Assembly: GCF_000520815.1 (NCBI RefSeq)
Contig: NZ_ASRY01000265.1
Span: 1 to 64,000 of the forward strand
DNA: 64,000 bases
Reading direction: 5' to 3'
Source of the DNA: Paenibacillus maysiensis
GTDB lineage: Bacteria > Bacillota > Bacilli > Paenibacillales > Paenibacillaceae
Part shown: positions 36,469 to 45,723 of the stretch, piece by piece
How positions within the stretch are numbered: position 1 is the stretch's first letter
Layout of the letters: the number at the start of each line of letters is the position of its first letter
Program-made: the position numbers and the translations under genes
The notes under the pieces: model-generated
The model's input: the letters and a program-made list of their open reading frames with translations, nothing else
Databases searched by the model: none
What the model was told of the DNA's origin: nothing

Positions 36469-37791
36469 TCAAGGTTGGTGCTTTACAGCCCGCAATTCTG
36501 TATCCCATTTTTGATCCGCCTGCTTCATCGCTGCCTCGACAGATATGTTTCCAGTTACCATTTCCCGAGTCAAATCATAGAACCAATTCCTAAAGCGTGG
36601 TGGCAGCTCATTCTCTCCCCACCACATATTCATCTGACGGGATTGGCCCACATCAGGATCTTTCATAATCTTTAACACCTCTTGCATCGCCTCGGAATGA
36701 TTCGATGCCATGGACGTATTCGTTGCTGAGATTCCCCCGACAGCATTCAAATACTTTGGGTATTCCTCATTACTGTAGAAAAAGTGAAGGAACTGAGTTA
36801 TAATTTTCCGTTTTTCCGGATCTTGAGCAGATTGAGTGGACATAGACCAGCCATTAGGAAGGGGAAGTGTGGCTACGTTCACATGACCCTGCTCATCAGG
36901 AAGTGCGAAAAATCCAAACTCGAAGTCAGGATCGGCTATAGCCAATTGCCGAAACATCCACGGCCCAGAATATAGCATAGCCGCTTCTCCTGATACGAGT
37001 GCAGTTGTCACCTGGTTATCAGCAGTTGTAATAAAGCCTGGTGACACATTTTTCTGTTCCCAGAGCAGTACCAGTTTTTTCATCGCTCGGGTTGGTCCGG
37101 GATCTGTCCAGCTCACTTCACCACGGTTACGCTTGGCATTCCAATTCGGATCATGTATGTAAACATCGTCGATCAGGAACTTGTTGACCCAAAAGGACAT
37201 ATGCCATCCATCTTTGCCCCCAACCACTAATGGAACCATGCCATGCTTTTTTAATTTTTGACATGCTTCCAAAAATGCCTCCCACGTTTTCGGAGTTTGA
37301 TGAATACCCGCTTTATGGAACATCTTTTTATTGTAAATGATGCCATTAGGAAAAGGGAGTGCCATCGGCGTATTGTAAATTTTCCCGTTGATTAAAGGAA
37401 CGCTTGGGAACTTATCCGTCAGCTGTCTGGGCATTTCCGCGATCAGACCTGCATCTGCAAACATTTGCGTATCGCGAACCTCTACAAGATCAGGAAATTC
37501 TCCGACCGCATCTTTTAACTTAAGTTGCTCTGCGTATGTACCACTCCAAGTATCATTCATTTCTTCAATAATAATATTCGGATGTGAGCGTTCAAAATCA
37601 GCAATAATGCTGGAAATTCCCATCTTATGTGAATTATCACCGCCAGCATACATCACCGTAAAGGAAAGAGGCTGTTCCCTCTGATTCTCATTCAGTTGGT
37701 TACTCACACCCGTCGTATCTGCGCAACCGTTGATAAGCATAAGCGTGATTAGAGCAGAAACTAACAAAACAAAGTTGGTAGTATGCTTCAT
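36469..37791 (-). CDS. ABC sugar-binding lipoprotein, family 1 type
   Basis: The product is 440 residues. A signal peptide ends in the lipobox LINGC, so the protein is a membrane-anchored lipoprotein. PLSFTVMYAGGDNSHKMGIS and IIADFERSHPNIIIEEMNDT near the start, and FPNGIIYNKKMFHKAGI later, are typical of MalE/UgpB-like sugar-binding proteins. No permease genes adjoin it. It is set between the YesN-type regulator and the large secreted protein, so it may use the permeases at 43-45 kb or serve as a sugar-sensing partner for the kinase. An intact relative of the remnant at 22.7 kb. The ATG has an AAGGGGAG site. Confidence 0.92.
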   Translation of the reverse strand: MKHTTNFVLLVSALITLMLINGCADTTGVSNQLNENQREQPLSFTVMYAGGDNSHKMGISSIIADFERSHPNIIIEEMNDTWSGTYAEQLKLKDAVGEFPDLVEVRDTQMFADAGLIAEMPRQLTDKFPSVPLINGKIYNTPMALPFPNGIIYNKKMFHKAGIHQTPKTWEAFLEACQKLKKHGMVPLVVGGKDGWHMSFWVNKFLIDDVYIHDPNWNAKRNRGEVSWTDPGPTRAMKKLVLLWEQKNVSPGFITTADNQVTTALVSGEAAMLYSGPWMFRQLAIADPDFEFGFFALPDEQGHVNVATLPLPNGWSMSTQSAQDPEKRKIITQFLHFFYSNEEYPKYLNAVGGISATNTSMASNHSEAMQEVLKIMKDPDVGQSRQMNMWWGENELPPRFRNWFYDLTREMVTGNISVEAAMKQADQKWDTELRAVKHQP

Positions 37792-37883
37792 CGGATACGC
37801 TCCCCTTTTCTGCCTAATGTTCGATCTGCAAAGTCATAGTCTGTGACAACCACAGACTGATGGACTTTACGCTTTGCGATGTA

Positions 37884-39479
37884 TCAAGAGAGTTGTCTGG
37901 CACTCTGCTTATATTCCTGCGGCAATTTTCCAAATATTTTTTTGAACATGTCACTAAAATGACGGGCATTATTATATCCAACTCGATCTGCAATTTCATA
38001 GACCAAAAGATCGGTCTGCATCAATAGCTGGAGAGCATGTTTCATCCGTACCTGTGTGACATATTGCTTGAAATTTTCCCCGGTATGCTTTTTGAAAAAG
38101 CTGCTAAAATAATAAGGATTCATAAATACAATCGTTGCGATAGACTCCAAGGTGATATTTTCCATATAATTTTCTTCTATATATGCTTTGGCATGAACGA
38201 GCTGTCTCAGCTCCTTACTACCGTTCTTTTCCTTAATCTGTTTGACGATCTGATCGATCACCAGTTCCATCTCCTGTCGAAGGCGGGCATAGGAAGGAAA
38301 GCTGTTCCAACGGTCAAACAGGAGGTGAGAATCACGTTCGGGTGAATCGCAAGACAAACCCGCTCCTTTCAATTCCTGTTGTATCATCATATAAGTGGCG
38401 TAAAGGAACGATACAACAGTATTTGGGCTGAAACGGGCATGTTCGACTGCGTCCAACAGTTCAGTCATCAAGGCAGGAAGTCGCTCTGCTGATAAAGTCG
38501 CTGTTTCAGCCACCAACTGCTTACGGAGTTCCGTCAAATGTACTTCGACATTGCAATCAGATATTACTTTCTGATATATAAGCACATTACTATGAGCATC
38601 AAAATATTTGGATTTTAATGCTTCGGCAGCCTGCTTACGGGATACTCCAGCTTTCGTAATTGTCGGTTGCGGCAAACCAATGCCCACCCGCAGCTCAAGC
38701 TTTAAACAGGAACGGACTTGTTCATAAACATGTTGAGCAACAGCAAGCGGCTCTTCAGTTCGGTCGTGTTGGAGAAAAATCCCATAGGTATCTCCTTTGC
38801 GAAAAACAAAGCTTTGAGCATATTTGGTAACGGTTTCATGAATGATGTTGGTAACGGCGAAATCCACCAACTTACGCTCCTGCTCCTGCCAACGACCGTT
38901 GTCCTCCGATAGCCGATCCAGCTCGGCCAAGCATACTGTGATATATTTGCTGTCTGTCATTACCCCAAGCGGAGCCAATTCCTCCGCTGCCTGTTGATCA
39001 CCGTCCGTCAGCCGATCAAGTAGCTCGGAAATGTTACGGTAACGTTGCTGATTCTCCAACTGATTCAGCATCTCCTGATGACGTGCACCTTCGGCTTCCT
39101 CCCGGATCAGAAGTGCCGTGCGCTGTATAACCTGCTCCAACTGATTTTTGTCCACTGGCTTTAACAAATAATCCAGTGCCCCGTATTTTACAGCATCCTG
39201 CGCATATGAAAACTCTTGGTAGGCACTGATGAAGACAACTTTAACACCCGTTTTTTGAACAGAAATCTTCTTAAGGAAATCAATTCCAGAGCAACCTGGC
39301 ATACAAATATCGCTAATAATGAGATCCGGACGAAAAATATTGTACTTTTCCAGCAGCTCATTGCCATCGTGGGCTTCTCCTACAAACTCTATACCGAACC
39401 GGTCCCAAGGAAGTAGCTTTTTTAATCCTCGTAATATAATCGGCTCGTCATCCGCTATTAATACTCGAATGTTTTTCAT
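37884..39479 (-). CDS. AraC-type response regulator (YesN-like)
   Basis: The product is 531 residues. The receiver domain (1-120) contains the acidic pair in LIADDEPI, the phospho-acceptor Asp57 in LIISDICMPGCSG and Lys in YLLKPVDKNQ. A long helical middle part follows, then an AraC DNA-binding domain at the C-terminus: LESIATIVFMNPYYFSSFFK and VYEIADRVGYNNARHFSDMF, ending in FGKLPQEYK. Its ATG (AAGGAGGAG site) overlaps the end of the kinase gene by 32 bases. Together they form a YesM/YesN-type system, which in Bacillota controls nearby ABC and polysaccharide genes. The probable targets are the flanking permease, binding-protein and lyase genes. Confidence 0.95.
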   Translation of the reverse strand: MKNIRVLIADDEPIILRGLKKLLPWDRFGIEFVGEAHDGNELLEKYNIFRPDLIISDICMPGCSGIDFLKKISVQKTGVKVVFISAYQEFSYAQDAVKYGALDYLLKPVDKNQLEQVIQRTALLIREEAEGARHQEMLNQLENQQRYRNISELLDRLTDGDQQAAEELAPLGVMTDSKYITVCLAELDRLSEDNGRWQEQERKLVDFAVTNIIHETVTKYAQSFVFRKGDTYGIFLQHDRTEEPLAVAQHVYEQVRSCLKLELRVGIGLPQPTITKAGVSRKQAAEALKSKYFDAHSNVLIYQKVISDCNVEVHLTELRKQLVAETATLSAERLPALMTELLDAVEHARFSPNTVVSFLYATYMMIQQELKGAGLSCDSPERDSHLLFDRWNSFPSYARLRQEMELVIDQIVKQIKEKNGSKELRQLVHAKAYIEENYMENITLESIATIVFMNPYYFSSFFKKHTGENFKQYVTQVRMKHALQLLMQTDLLVYEIADRVGYNNARHFSDMFKKIFGKLPQEYKQSARQLS

Positions 39480-41253
39480 CTTCCTGCTCCTCCTTCTTCA
39501 AGGGGAATACCATCGTAACCGATGTACCCAAATTCGGATTGCTCTGAACCATCACACCATAGTGGTCCCCACAGACCGTACGAATCCGTGCATGAACATT
39601 TTTTAAGCCAATGCTTTTTCCAGTTGACCCCTTTCCGTCCGCCAAATGCTCCCGAAGACGAGTTAATTTCTCCTCTGACATGCCAATGCCGTTATCGTAT
39701 ATGGTGATTACCAGTTCGTCATCATCCGTTCTTTCCAAAGTGACCATCACGATTCCCTTGCCACCCTTAGGACGAACTCCATGCTGCACCGCGTTTTCGA
39801 CCAGCGGCTGTACACTCATTTTTAGTATAAATCTGTCCAGCAGCTCTTCATCCCTGATATCCATGCGCAGCTCAATCCGGTAATCGAACCGAACTTCAAT
39901 AAGATGAAAATAGTGTCTCAAATGCTCGAACTCACGCCGTGCCGTCACCCACTCCTCACCGTAGTCAATGACATATTTCAATTGGTTTGATAATGCGTGA
40001 ATCATATCTGCAACCTGCTCATCATCATTGGCAACAGCACTCATCCGAATCACTTCAAGAGTGTTGTATAGATAGTGAGGACGAATCTGACTTTTGAGGG
40101 CATTTAGCTCCGCCTGCTTGTGTTTAATTTCAGCAACGTAGGCGTTCTGGATGAACAGCTTGAGCCTTGTCACCATCACATTAAAGCCTTCGGCCAGTCT
40201 ACCCATCTCATCCCGGCTAACCACAGTCATGCTTGTTTCTAAATTACCAGATTCAACCTTTTGCATATGACGAATCATTTCAACAATAGGGTTCGTAAAC
40301 CTGCGTGAAAACCAAAATCCAATGAGGAGCAATACCAGTAAACAAATGCCCGCTGTAAAAGCTACCTTAAAGGTAATCTGATGTATCGGAGCAAACATGC
40401 CTGACTTGGAAATGAGTCCAACCACCTTACCATTAACGAAAGGTACCGGCTCTGTAAAAATGAGCATTTCTCCGCTTCGTCTTACCGCATAATCATCAAA
40501 ACGCTGTCCCAGTCGATCACTTCGGTTAGAGTATAAAATATTGCCCCGTCCATCGACCAGATACACCTCGTCTTGTTCTCCCAGTTCCACCTGTCGAAAC
40601 AGATTATCTAACACATCGACACTTACATCCATATAAAGGGTTCCCATCACTTGGGGATCCTGCTCAGCCCTCCCAGACGTATCAATCAGATTACGTGCAA
40701 AGGTGAGTACCTGTCGATCAGAACCATAATACATCTCCAGATGAGGCGGAAAAACAGCCATCTTCTTGGGCTGCGTCTGTAGAATATAATCCCAACTGAT
40801 AAGCGGGAAAGGCTCATTTTCATTAAAGACCCGACTACTGCGGGTTTGTTTGAACAATTGCCGATCCGAAGCTCGCCTGAAAAAAGTACTTTGGATATTC
40901 CGATTGGTGTATAGCGTAGATTTGAGATAGTTGTCGATAAGACTTGCCCTGACCGAAAGGTTATCGTGCATATCCTGCTTGGCAGGTGCTGTCTGCTGCA
41001 TGGAATTTACCATGTCTGAGCTGACATAAATGGTTTTGGATATTTCATTATATTCGTTAAAAATATCCTCTACGTTCTTGCTAACAAAAAGCATCGTTTG
41101 GGCGAATTTATTGACCGTGTGCCGTTCGACCTGTTCAGTGGACTGGTTAATAGCCAGCATTCCCAGAACAAACAGCGGTATCAGGCCGACAGTTAGAAAG
41201 GCCAGCGAAAATTTAAAAAAAATACTGTGTATAAAATCCCTTCGTTTTCGCAT
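39448..41253 (-). CDS. YesM-type sensor histidine kinase
   Basis: The product is 601 residues. Helix 1 (about 13-35) and helix 2 (about 296-318) enclose a 260-residue extracellular sensor of the dCache kind. HAMP follows (RRFTNPIVEMIRHMQKVESG), then the His_kinase domain with His393 in LKSQIRPHYLYNTLEVI, and the HATPase with LVENAVQHGVRPKGG and DNGIGM. This layout is that of LytS/YesM-type kinases, which sense sugars directly or through a binding lipoprotein. The ATG has a GGGGGAAAG site. The gene lies downstream of the ABC genes and overlaps its regulator gene. Confidence 0.95.
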   Translation of the reverse strand: MRKRRDFIHSIFFKFSLAFLTVGLIPLFVLGMLAINQSTEQVERHTVNKFAQTMLFVSKNVEDIFNEYNEISKTIYVSSDMVNSMQQTAPAKQDMHDNLSVRASLIDNYLKSTLYTNRNIQSTFFRRASDRQLFKQTRSSRVFNENEPFPLISWDYILQTQPKKMAVFPPHLEMYYGSDRQVLTFARNLIDTSGRAEQDPQVMGTLYMDVSVDVLDNLFRQVELGEQDEVYLVDGRGNILYSNRSDRLGQRFDDYAVRRSGEMLIFTEPVPFVNGKVVGLISKSGMFAPIHQITFKVAFTAGICLLVLLLIGFWFSRRFTNPIVEMIRHMQKVESGNLETSMTVVSRDEMGRLAEGFNVMVTRLKLFIQNAYVAEIKHKQAELNALKSQIRPHYLYNTLEVIRMSAVANDDEQVADMIHALSNQLKYVIDYGEEWVTARREFEHLRHYFHLIEVRFDYRIELRMDIRDEELLDRFILKMSVQPLVENAVQHGVRPKGGKGIVMVTLERTDDDELVITIYDNGIGMSEEKLTRLREHLADGKGSTGKSIGLKNVHARIRTVCGDHYGVMVQSNPNLGTSVTMVFPLKKEEQEDEKHSSINSG

Positions 41254-41523
41254 GAGCTTTCCCCCGTTCAGACCACGACCAACCCAATATTTGAACTCCT
41301 TTCCTTTCCCTAATCATAGCATTTTGGCATATAAATAAAAAAGCTTTTCGAAGCAGGCACTGTCAAGACAACGTTTCTTTCAGTCAGCCACAGAAACGTC
41401 AATCCTTCATTTCATGAGACTTGCAAAATAGATGGATCTGGATAGCCTTTTGCTGGATATAGGCAAGGCCATGCAGGATCAATCGCCCGCACAGCCCTGT
41501 TTCGCATATTCTTAACAACCCAT

Positions 41524-43104
41524 TTATTGGCCCTGATTATCCAAAAACTTCTGTGCTTGCTCTATGACCTGTTTACGAATATCCTCCAATCCGAGTGCTT
41601 GCATTTCCTTATTTGCTTCAGTTGCTCTTTGTCTCCAGTTGGCATCCAAACCGTTTTTCAGCACAGGTTCCAGCTCCGTGTACTTCGGCTGAACTTTAGC
41701 GATTTGTGTTTTCACTTTTTCCGTGTTGAATGTAAAACCAGCTAGAGGCAGTTTATAATACGTATCGTCCTTTGCCGCATATTCCAAATACTTGGTTGTC
41801 TCTGGATCATTGGACGCATTAATTCGCGACATTACCGGATTCCATGTCAACTCATACATCGGAAAGACATAATTGGCGCTCTTGTCAGTTGTTTTGAATT
41901 TGTTATCCCCCACATCCTGCCAATGCTCACCTTTGATCCCAAGCTCGAATAGATCGTGATTTTCCTGCGAAGCGAACAACCAATCGAGGAATTTCATCGT
42001 ACGATCTGCATTTTCCGACGTCACTGGCAGCGCGATGAAGTTCCAGGCTCTATAATCGGTACCGATCGCTCCTTTTTCCATATTACGAACACGCTTGTCA
42101 TAGACAAAGGTCTCCAGCTCTGCTCCCGGTATAGCAGAAGTCAAGCGATCCTGATAGGAAGATGAACTATTAAGTGTTCCCTCCATCGCCCCCAATTTGC
42201 CCGCTGTAAGTAAGAGAGCCGGATCTTTTTCGGACAAAACATCCTTCTGTATAAAGCGATTCCATTTTACAAATTGGTCATAAGACTTATAGAAGTAATC
42301 GGGATCGTTGTAGGGGGCTGGGAAGCTGCTAAATGCGGAATCCGGGTCCCCTATGGTTGTAGCACCCAATACCTTTTTCCCATCTTTGGATAAAATGATG
42401 TTAAATGGAGCGCCTGCACCTGGCACCGTGGGCACAACATGCGTATACTTTTCTTCTGGCGCAAACATTTTGAAGAACCCACGTTCTCCTTTGTTACCAA
42501 AAGGAATCATACTCGGATCGTTTTGCTGTACCTTTTCCAGATAAACTTCCAAATCATCGTAGCTTTGAATAGGTTTCAAGCCATACTTTTCTCGCAAATC
42601 CTTACGAATATAAATAACCTCAATATCGTAAAACAGTTGAGTGAACGGTACAGTGTACAAATGTCCATTTACTTTGTTACTTTCCAGAAATTCCGGTGAG
42701 AATGCTTTCTTTAAACCGGGATAAGCGTCATTATTAAAATATTTGTCCAGCTCAAGATAGTATCCTTGGCTGATATTTTGATACATGTTCATCCAGGGGG
42801 CATCAAATACGACATCAACAGATTCGCCGGCAGCCATTTTCAGTTTCACCTTTTGTTTGTGATCCGAGCTTGGATTCCATTCTATATTCAGTTTGGTCTT
42901 AAGCGTATCCTTCGTTCTGTTGTTAAATTCGGTCAATACTTTTTCCATATCGACTGGCTTCTCACCAAAAAGCATGACCTTCAATGTGACGGGACCCGTT
43001 CCATCGCTGGACTGGCCCTTGCTTCCTGAACAGGCAACCAGCGACATACTCATGAGCAGAATCATTGCTAATATCAGTGATATCCCCTTGTAAACTCGTT
43101 TCAT
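41524..43104 (-). CDS. ABC oligosaccharide-binding lipoprotein, LplA type
   Basis: From the ATG at 43104 (AGGGGTTAAGGG upstream; an ATG at 43122 lacks a site) the product has 526 residues. The signal peptide ends in the lipobox LVACS. The size of over 500 residues, the opening VTLKVMLFGEKPVDMEKVLT and the TEFNNRTKDTLKTKLNIEWN segment are typical of the large Lpl/YtcQ-type binding proteins of Bacillota that carry oligosaccharides of acidic or complex glycans. It is directly downstream of two permease genes and forms with them an importer. The required ATPase is not in the window and is probably a shared MsmX-like protein. A similar protein is at 62.2 kb. Confidence 0.95.
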   Translation of the reverse strand: MKRVYKGISLILAMILLMSMSLVACSGSKGQSSDGTGPVTLKVMLFGEKPVDMEKVLTEFNNRTKDTLKTKLNIEWNPSSDHKQKVKLKMAAGESVDVVFDAPWMNMYQNISQGYYLELDKYFNNDAYPGLKKAFSPEFLESNKVNGHLYTVPFTQLFYDIEVIYIRKDLREKYGLKPIQSYDDLEVYLEKVQQNDPSMIPFGNKGERGFFKMFAPEEKYTHVVPTVPGAGAPFNIILSKDGKKVLGATTIGDPDSAFSSFPAPYNDPDYFYKSYDQFVKWNRFIQKDVLSEKDPALLLTAGKLGAMEGTLNSSSSYQDRLTSAIPGAELETFVYDKRVRNMEKGAIGTDYRAWNFIALPVTSENADRTMKFLDWLFASQENHDLFELGIKGEHWQDVGDNKFKTTDKSANYVFPMYELTWNPVMSRINASNDPETTKYLEYAAKDDTYYKLPLAGFTFNTEKVKTQIAKVQPKYTELEPVLKNGLDANWRQRATEANKEMQALGLEDIRKQVIEQAQKFLDNQGQ

Positions 43105-43136
43105 TCCCTTAACCCCTCTCATTTTTGAACAATATG

Positions 43137-44018
43137 TTATCCTTTTACAGCTCCGACCATCAACCCTTTGACAAAATACTTTTGCAGGAACGGATACAGG
43201 AAGATAATCGGGCCAATCGTGACAACTGTTGTAGCCAGTCGAGTGGTAAATGTAGGAACCACATATCCGGGTAGTGTCACTTGTGAGGAAATCTGATTGG
43301 CAAAATCAGCATTGCTCATAATGCGCATAATCAAATATTGCAGCGGGAACAAGCTTTCGTCTGAAATATAGAGCATTGCTTCAAACCACTTGTTCCAGAA
43401 AGCCATTGCATAAAACAGTCCCACTGTGGCAAGCGCAGGCAGTGAAATAGGCAACATAATTTTATAAAAAATATAAATATCATTGGCTCCATCTATTTTG
43501 GCCGACTCTGCCAGCGATTCATCAATGGATCGGAAAAAATTCCGCATAAGAAACATATTCCATGGACTGATTAGTGCAGGGATAATAAGCACCCAGATAG
43601 AATCTTTCATATCCAAATACTTGGAAATCAGTAGATAGTTAGCTACCAGTCCCCCATGGAACAGCATGGTAAAGTACACATAGAAGTTAATCCAGTTTCG
43701 GTATTTCAGTGTTTTGACCCCCAACGGATAAGCCATAGCACAAGTCATCACCATTGCCAATACGGTACCGACCACGGTTACAAAAATGGTTACACCATAA
43801 GCTTTATAAATAGTGCTGTCCTCAAAAATCAGTTTGTAGGCATCTAGTGTAAATTCGCGGGGCCATAGGGTATACCCGTCCCGCAAGATCGAACTCTCTG
43901 AGGAGAACGAACTGCCGATGACTGTGATGAACGGGACAAGACAGTAGGCAGCAAACAAGATCAATGCTAGATAGATAAACGCTTTCAATACTCGATCGCT
44001 AAAACCTTCTTTTATCAT
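43137..44018 (-). CDS. ABC sugar permease, LplC type
   Basis: From the ATG at 44018, placed 16 bases after the stop of the first permease gene, the product has 293 residues. The annotated frame could begin 25 codons earlier, but that would overlap the preceding gene by 59 bases. Six membrane helices and the EAA-loop ESAKIDGANDIYIFYKIMLP identify it as a MalG-class inner-membrane subunit. It ends FVKGLMVGAVKG, almost the same as the permease cut by the right edge. It pairs with the LplB-type permease and the LplA-type binding protein. Confidence 0.95.
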   Translation of the reverse strand: MIKEGFSDRVLKAFIYLALILFAAYCLVPFITVIGSSFSSESSILRDGYTLWPREFTLDAYKLIFEDSTIYKAYGVTIFVTVVGTVLAMVMTCAMAYPLGVKTLKYRNWINFYVYFTMLFHGGLVANYLLISKYLDMKDSIWVLIIPALISPWNMFLMRNFFRSIDESLAESAKIDGANDIYIFYKIMLPISLPALATVGLFYAMAFWNKWFEAMLYISDESLFPLQYLIMRIMSNADFANQISSQVTLPGYVVPTFTTRLATTVVTIGPIIFLYPFLQKYFVKGLMVGAVKG

Positions 44019-44034
44019 GGTATCGCCTGCTTTC

Positions 44035-45009
44035 CTAGAAGAGTGCTGAATCAGGACTGAATTTTCGTGCAACCTGATTCGCCGTGACGACAAATATGAG
44101 CCCGATTACCGATTGGAATACACCTACTGCAGCCGCCATACTCATATCTCCCAGGTCCATGAGGGCTCGGTAAACATACGTGTCAATAACGTCCGTTGTA
44201 GAATACAGAGCTACATTTCGTCCAACAATGGCAAAGATCATACCAAAGTCACCATAGAAAATGCCTCCCATAGCAAGTAGCAGCATCAAAATCATCGTCG
44301 GTTTCAGTAAAGGGAGTGTAATATGACGAATTTTCTGCCAGCGACTGGCTCCATCAATGGAAGCCGACTCATAAATGTCTGGGTTAATCCCCGAGATTGT
44401 AGCCAAATAGATGATTGAACCGAATCCGGCTCCCTGCCACAGCTTGATTAATACCAAAATCATTGGCCACATGGCAGCTTCATTAAAATAAGAAATAGGT
44501 GCGATCCCGAATAGTGCTAGTGCTTTGTTCAGCATGCCTGTTTCCGAAGACAACAGGGCAGTAACGAACATCGCAATGACGGTCCATGATAAAAAGTTCG
44601 GCAAGGTAACAATGGTCTGAATCGTGCGTTTGAACCATTTTCCCCCTAGCTCGGATAGCATGACCGCGATAGCTACTGAAGCTAGCATGCCACACACAAT
44701 AAACAGAGTGTTCAAAAAGAGTGTGTTAAAAATAACCCGTATCATTTCGTTGGACTGGAAGAAAAATTCGAAATTTTTTAACCCGACAAATTCACTACCT
44801 GTAATACCTTTAACAGGATTGAAATTTTGAAAAGCAATGACGATTCCTGCCATAGGAAGATATGAGAATACCAGCAACAACAAAATACCCGGTAAGGTCA
44901 TGAGATACAGAAAAAAGTTTTTGTGAATCTCACCCAGCCAAGAATCAGTTTTTTTCCCTTTTTTCATGTCTCGCGGGGATGTTGACCTAGTAACCGTAAT
45001 TTCTTTCAT
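44035..45009 (-). CDS. ABC sugar permease, LplB type
   Basis: The product is 324 residues with six membrane helices and the EAA-loop YESASIDGASRWQKIRHITLP. This makes it the MalF-class partner of the next gene. A short basic N-terminus and a helix beginning FFLYLMTLPGILLLLVFSYL are usual in LplB/YtcP-like permeases. The ATG is preceded by GGAGGTAGAGGG. It is first in the row permease - permease - binding protein - kinase - regulator - binding protein, and its promoter region carries a palindromic cre-like site. Confidence 0.95.
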   Translation of the reverse strand: MKEITVTRSTSPRDMKKGKKTDSWLGEIHKNFFLYLMTLPGILLLLVFSYLPMAGIVIAFQNFNPVKGITGSEFVGLKNFEFFFQSNEMIRVIFNTLFLNTLFIVCGMLASVAIAVMLSELGGKWFKRTIQTIVTLPNFLSWTVIAMFVTALLSSETGMLNKALALFGIAPISYFNEAAMWPMILVLIKLWQGAGFGSIIYLATISGINPDIYESASIDGASRWQKIRHITLPLLKPTMILMLLLAMGGIFYGDFGMIFAIVGRNVALYSTTDVIDTYVYRALMDLGDMSMAAAVGVFQSVIGLIFVVTANQVARKFSPDSALF

Positions 45010-45066
45010 CCCTCTACCTCCTTCACATAATACTTAATAACTTTCAGCTATCATCCAAGTAATTTC

Positions 45067-45080
45067 AGTAAACGTTTACA
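45067..45080. promoter_or_regulatory. cre-like palindrome before the permease operon
   Basis: AGTAAACGTTTACA is an almost perfect palindrome around CG and fits the cre pattern. It lies 58 bases before the LplB-type start. The gap continues to the isomerase remnant and otherwise holds only the terminator at 45193. Confidence 0.6.
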
Positions 45081-45192
45081 ATACTTTAAATTAACAATAT
45101 CATGTGGATTGGATTACGCACATGAAGTTTTTTAAGTGCTGACTGCCAGATTTTAAATTTCTTGATAAAAAAGCTATAGTTTAAATACAAAA

Positions 45193-45230
45193 GTCCTGAA
45201 GTAATACGAGAGCGTATCGCTTCAGGACTA
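45193..45230 (-). terminator. Terminator after the isomerase remnant
   Basis: AGTCCTGAAG (45193-45202) pairs perfectly with CTTCAGGACT (45221-45230), followed on the minus strand by TTTTGT. It ends the MFS - esterase - GH88 transcript. Confidence 0.75.
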
Positions 45231-45239
45231 AAGAATATG

Positions 45240-45711
45240 TTGATTTTTCTGAATGTAAACGGATGGATACGGTTCATTGCTGTAAGTGTTTCCAAGAAAA
45301 CCAAATCGGTTATGGCGAAGTGTACGCGGGATGGCAGCTACTTGATCCCACTGCCTAATCTCGTTCCATGCGCGAACAGCTTCTTTTCTCTGTTACGTTA
45401 CCTCATTTGTCAAAGAGATAGAAGGCGTTAGCGAACTCTGGAACAGGACAAGCTCCGCAATGGGCCAGCCACTCTCCTGTCGTCGAATGGTCGTAGTTAA
45501 TCCGCTCGGTTGGCTGCAAGTTTAGGAACACAACCGGCGCTTTATTAATTTGATGTACAGGAATACAGTTGAGCTGGTCGCATGAGTGGCAGCATGGCAG
45601 AACCAGATCTACAATACCGTAATTATAAACCTCGCCCCACTTTGTCATCTGCTCCTCTATGAACTTACCAAACCCAATCAAACGTTCACGAAACAGTAAT
45701 ACTCCGTACAC
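45240..45711 (-). pseudogene. Sugar isomerase of the L-arabinose/L-fucose isomerase type, broken
   Basis: The frame from 45711 gives 102 residues that match the N-terminal half of arabinose/fucose isomerase-like proteins: LVLPCCHSCDQLN, then PVVFLNLQPTERINYD and TGEWLAHCGACPVPEFANAF. It ends in a stop at 45403. In another frame directly after it the text continues as expected (EAVRAWNEIRQWDQVAAIPR, then HNRFGFLGNTYSNEPYP), so there is a frameshift near 45410. After about 45240 nothing remains, so the metal-binding C-terminal half is deleted. The gene was third or fourth in the unit with GH88, where such an isomerase would convert the released sugar. Confidence 0.75.
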
Positions 45712-45723
45712 GTGGGTCGACGA

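Noticed and set aside
45237-45431. Plus-strand frame of 64 codons in the gap before the permease operon
   Set aside because: The minus strand of the same stretch reads as the continuation of the isomerase remnant, which explains it better.
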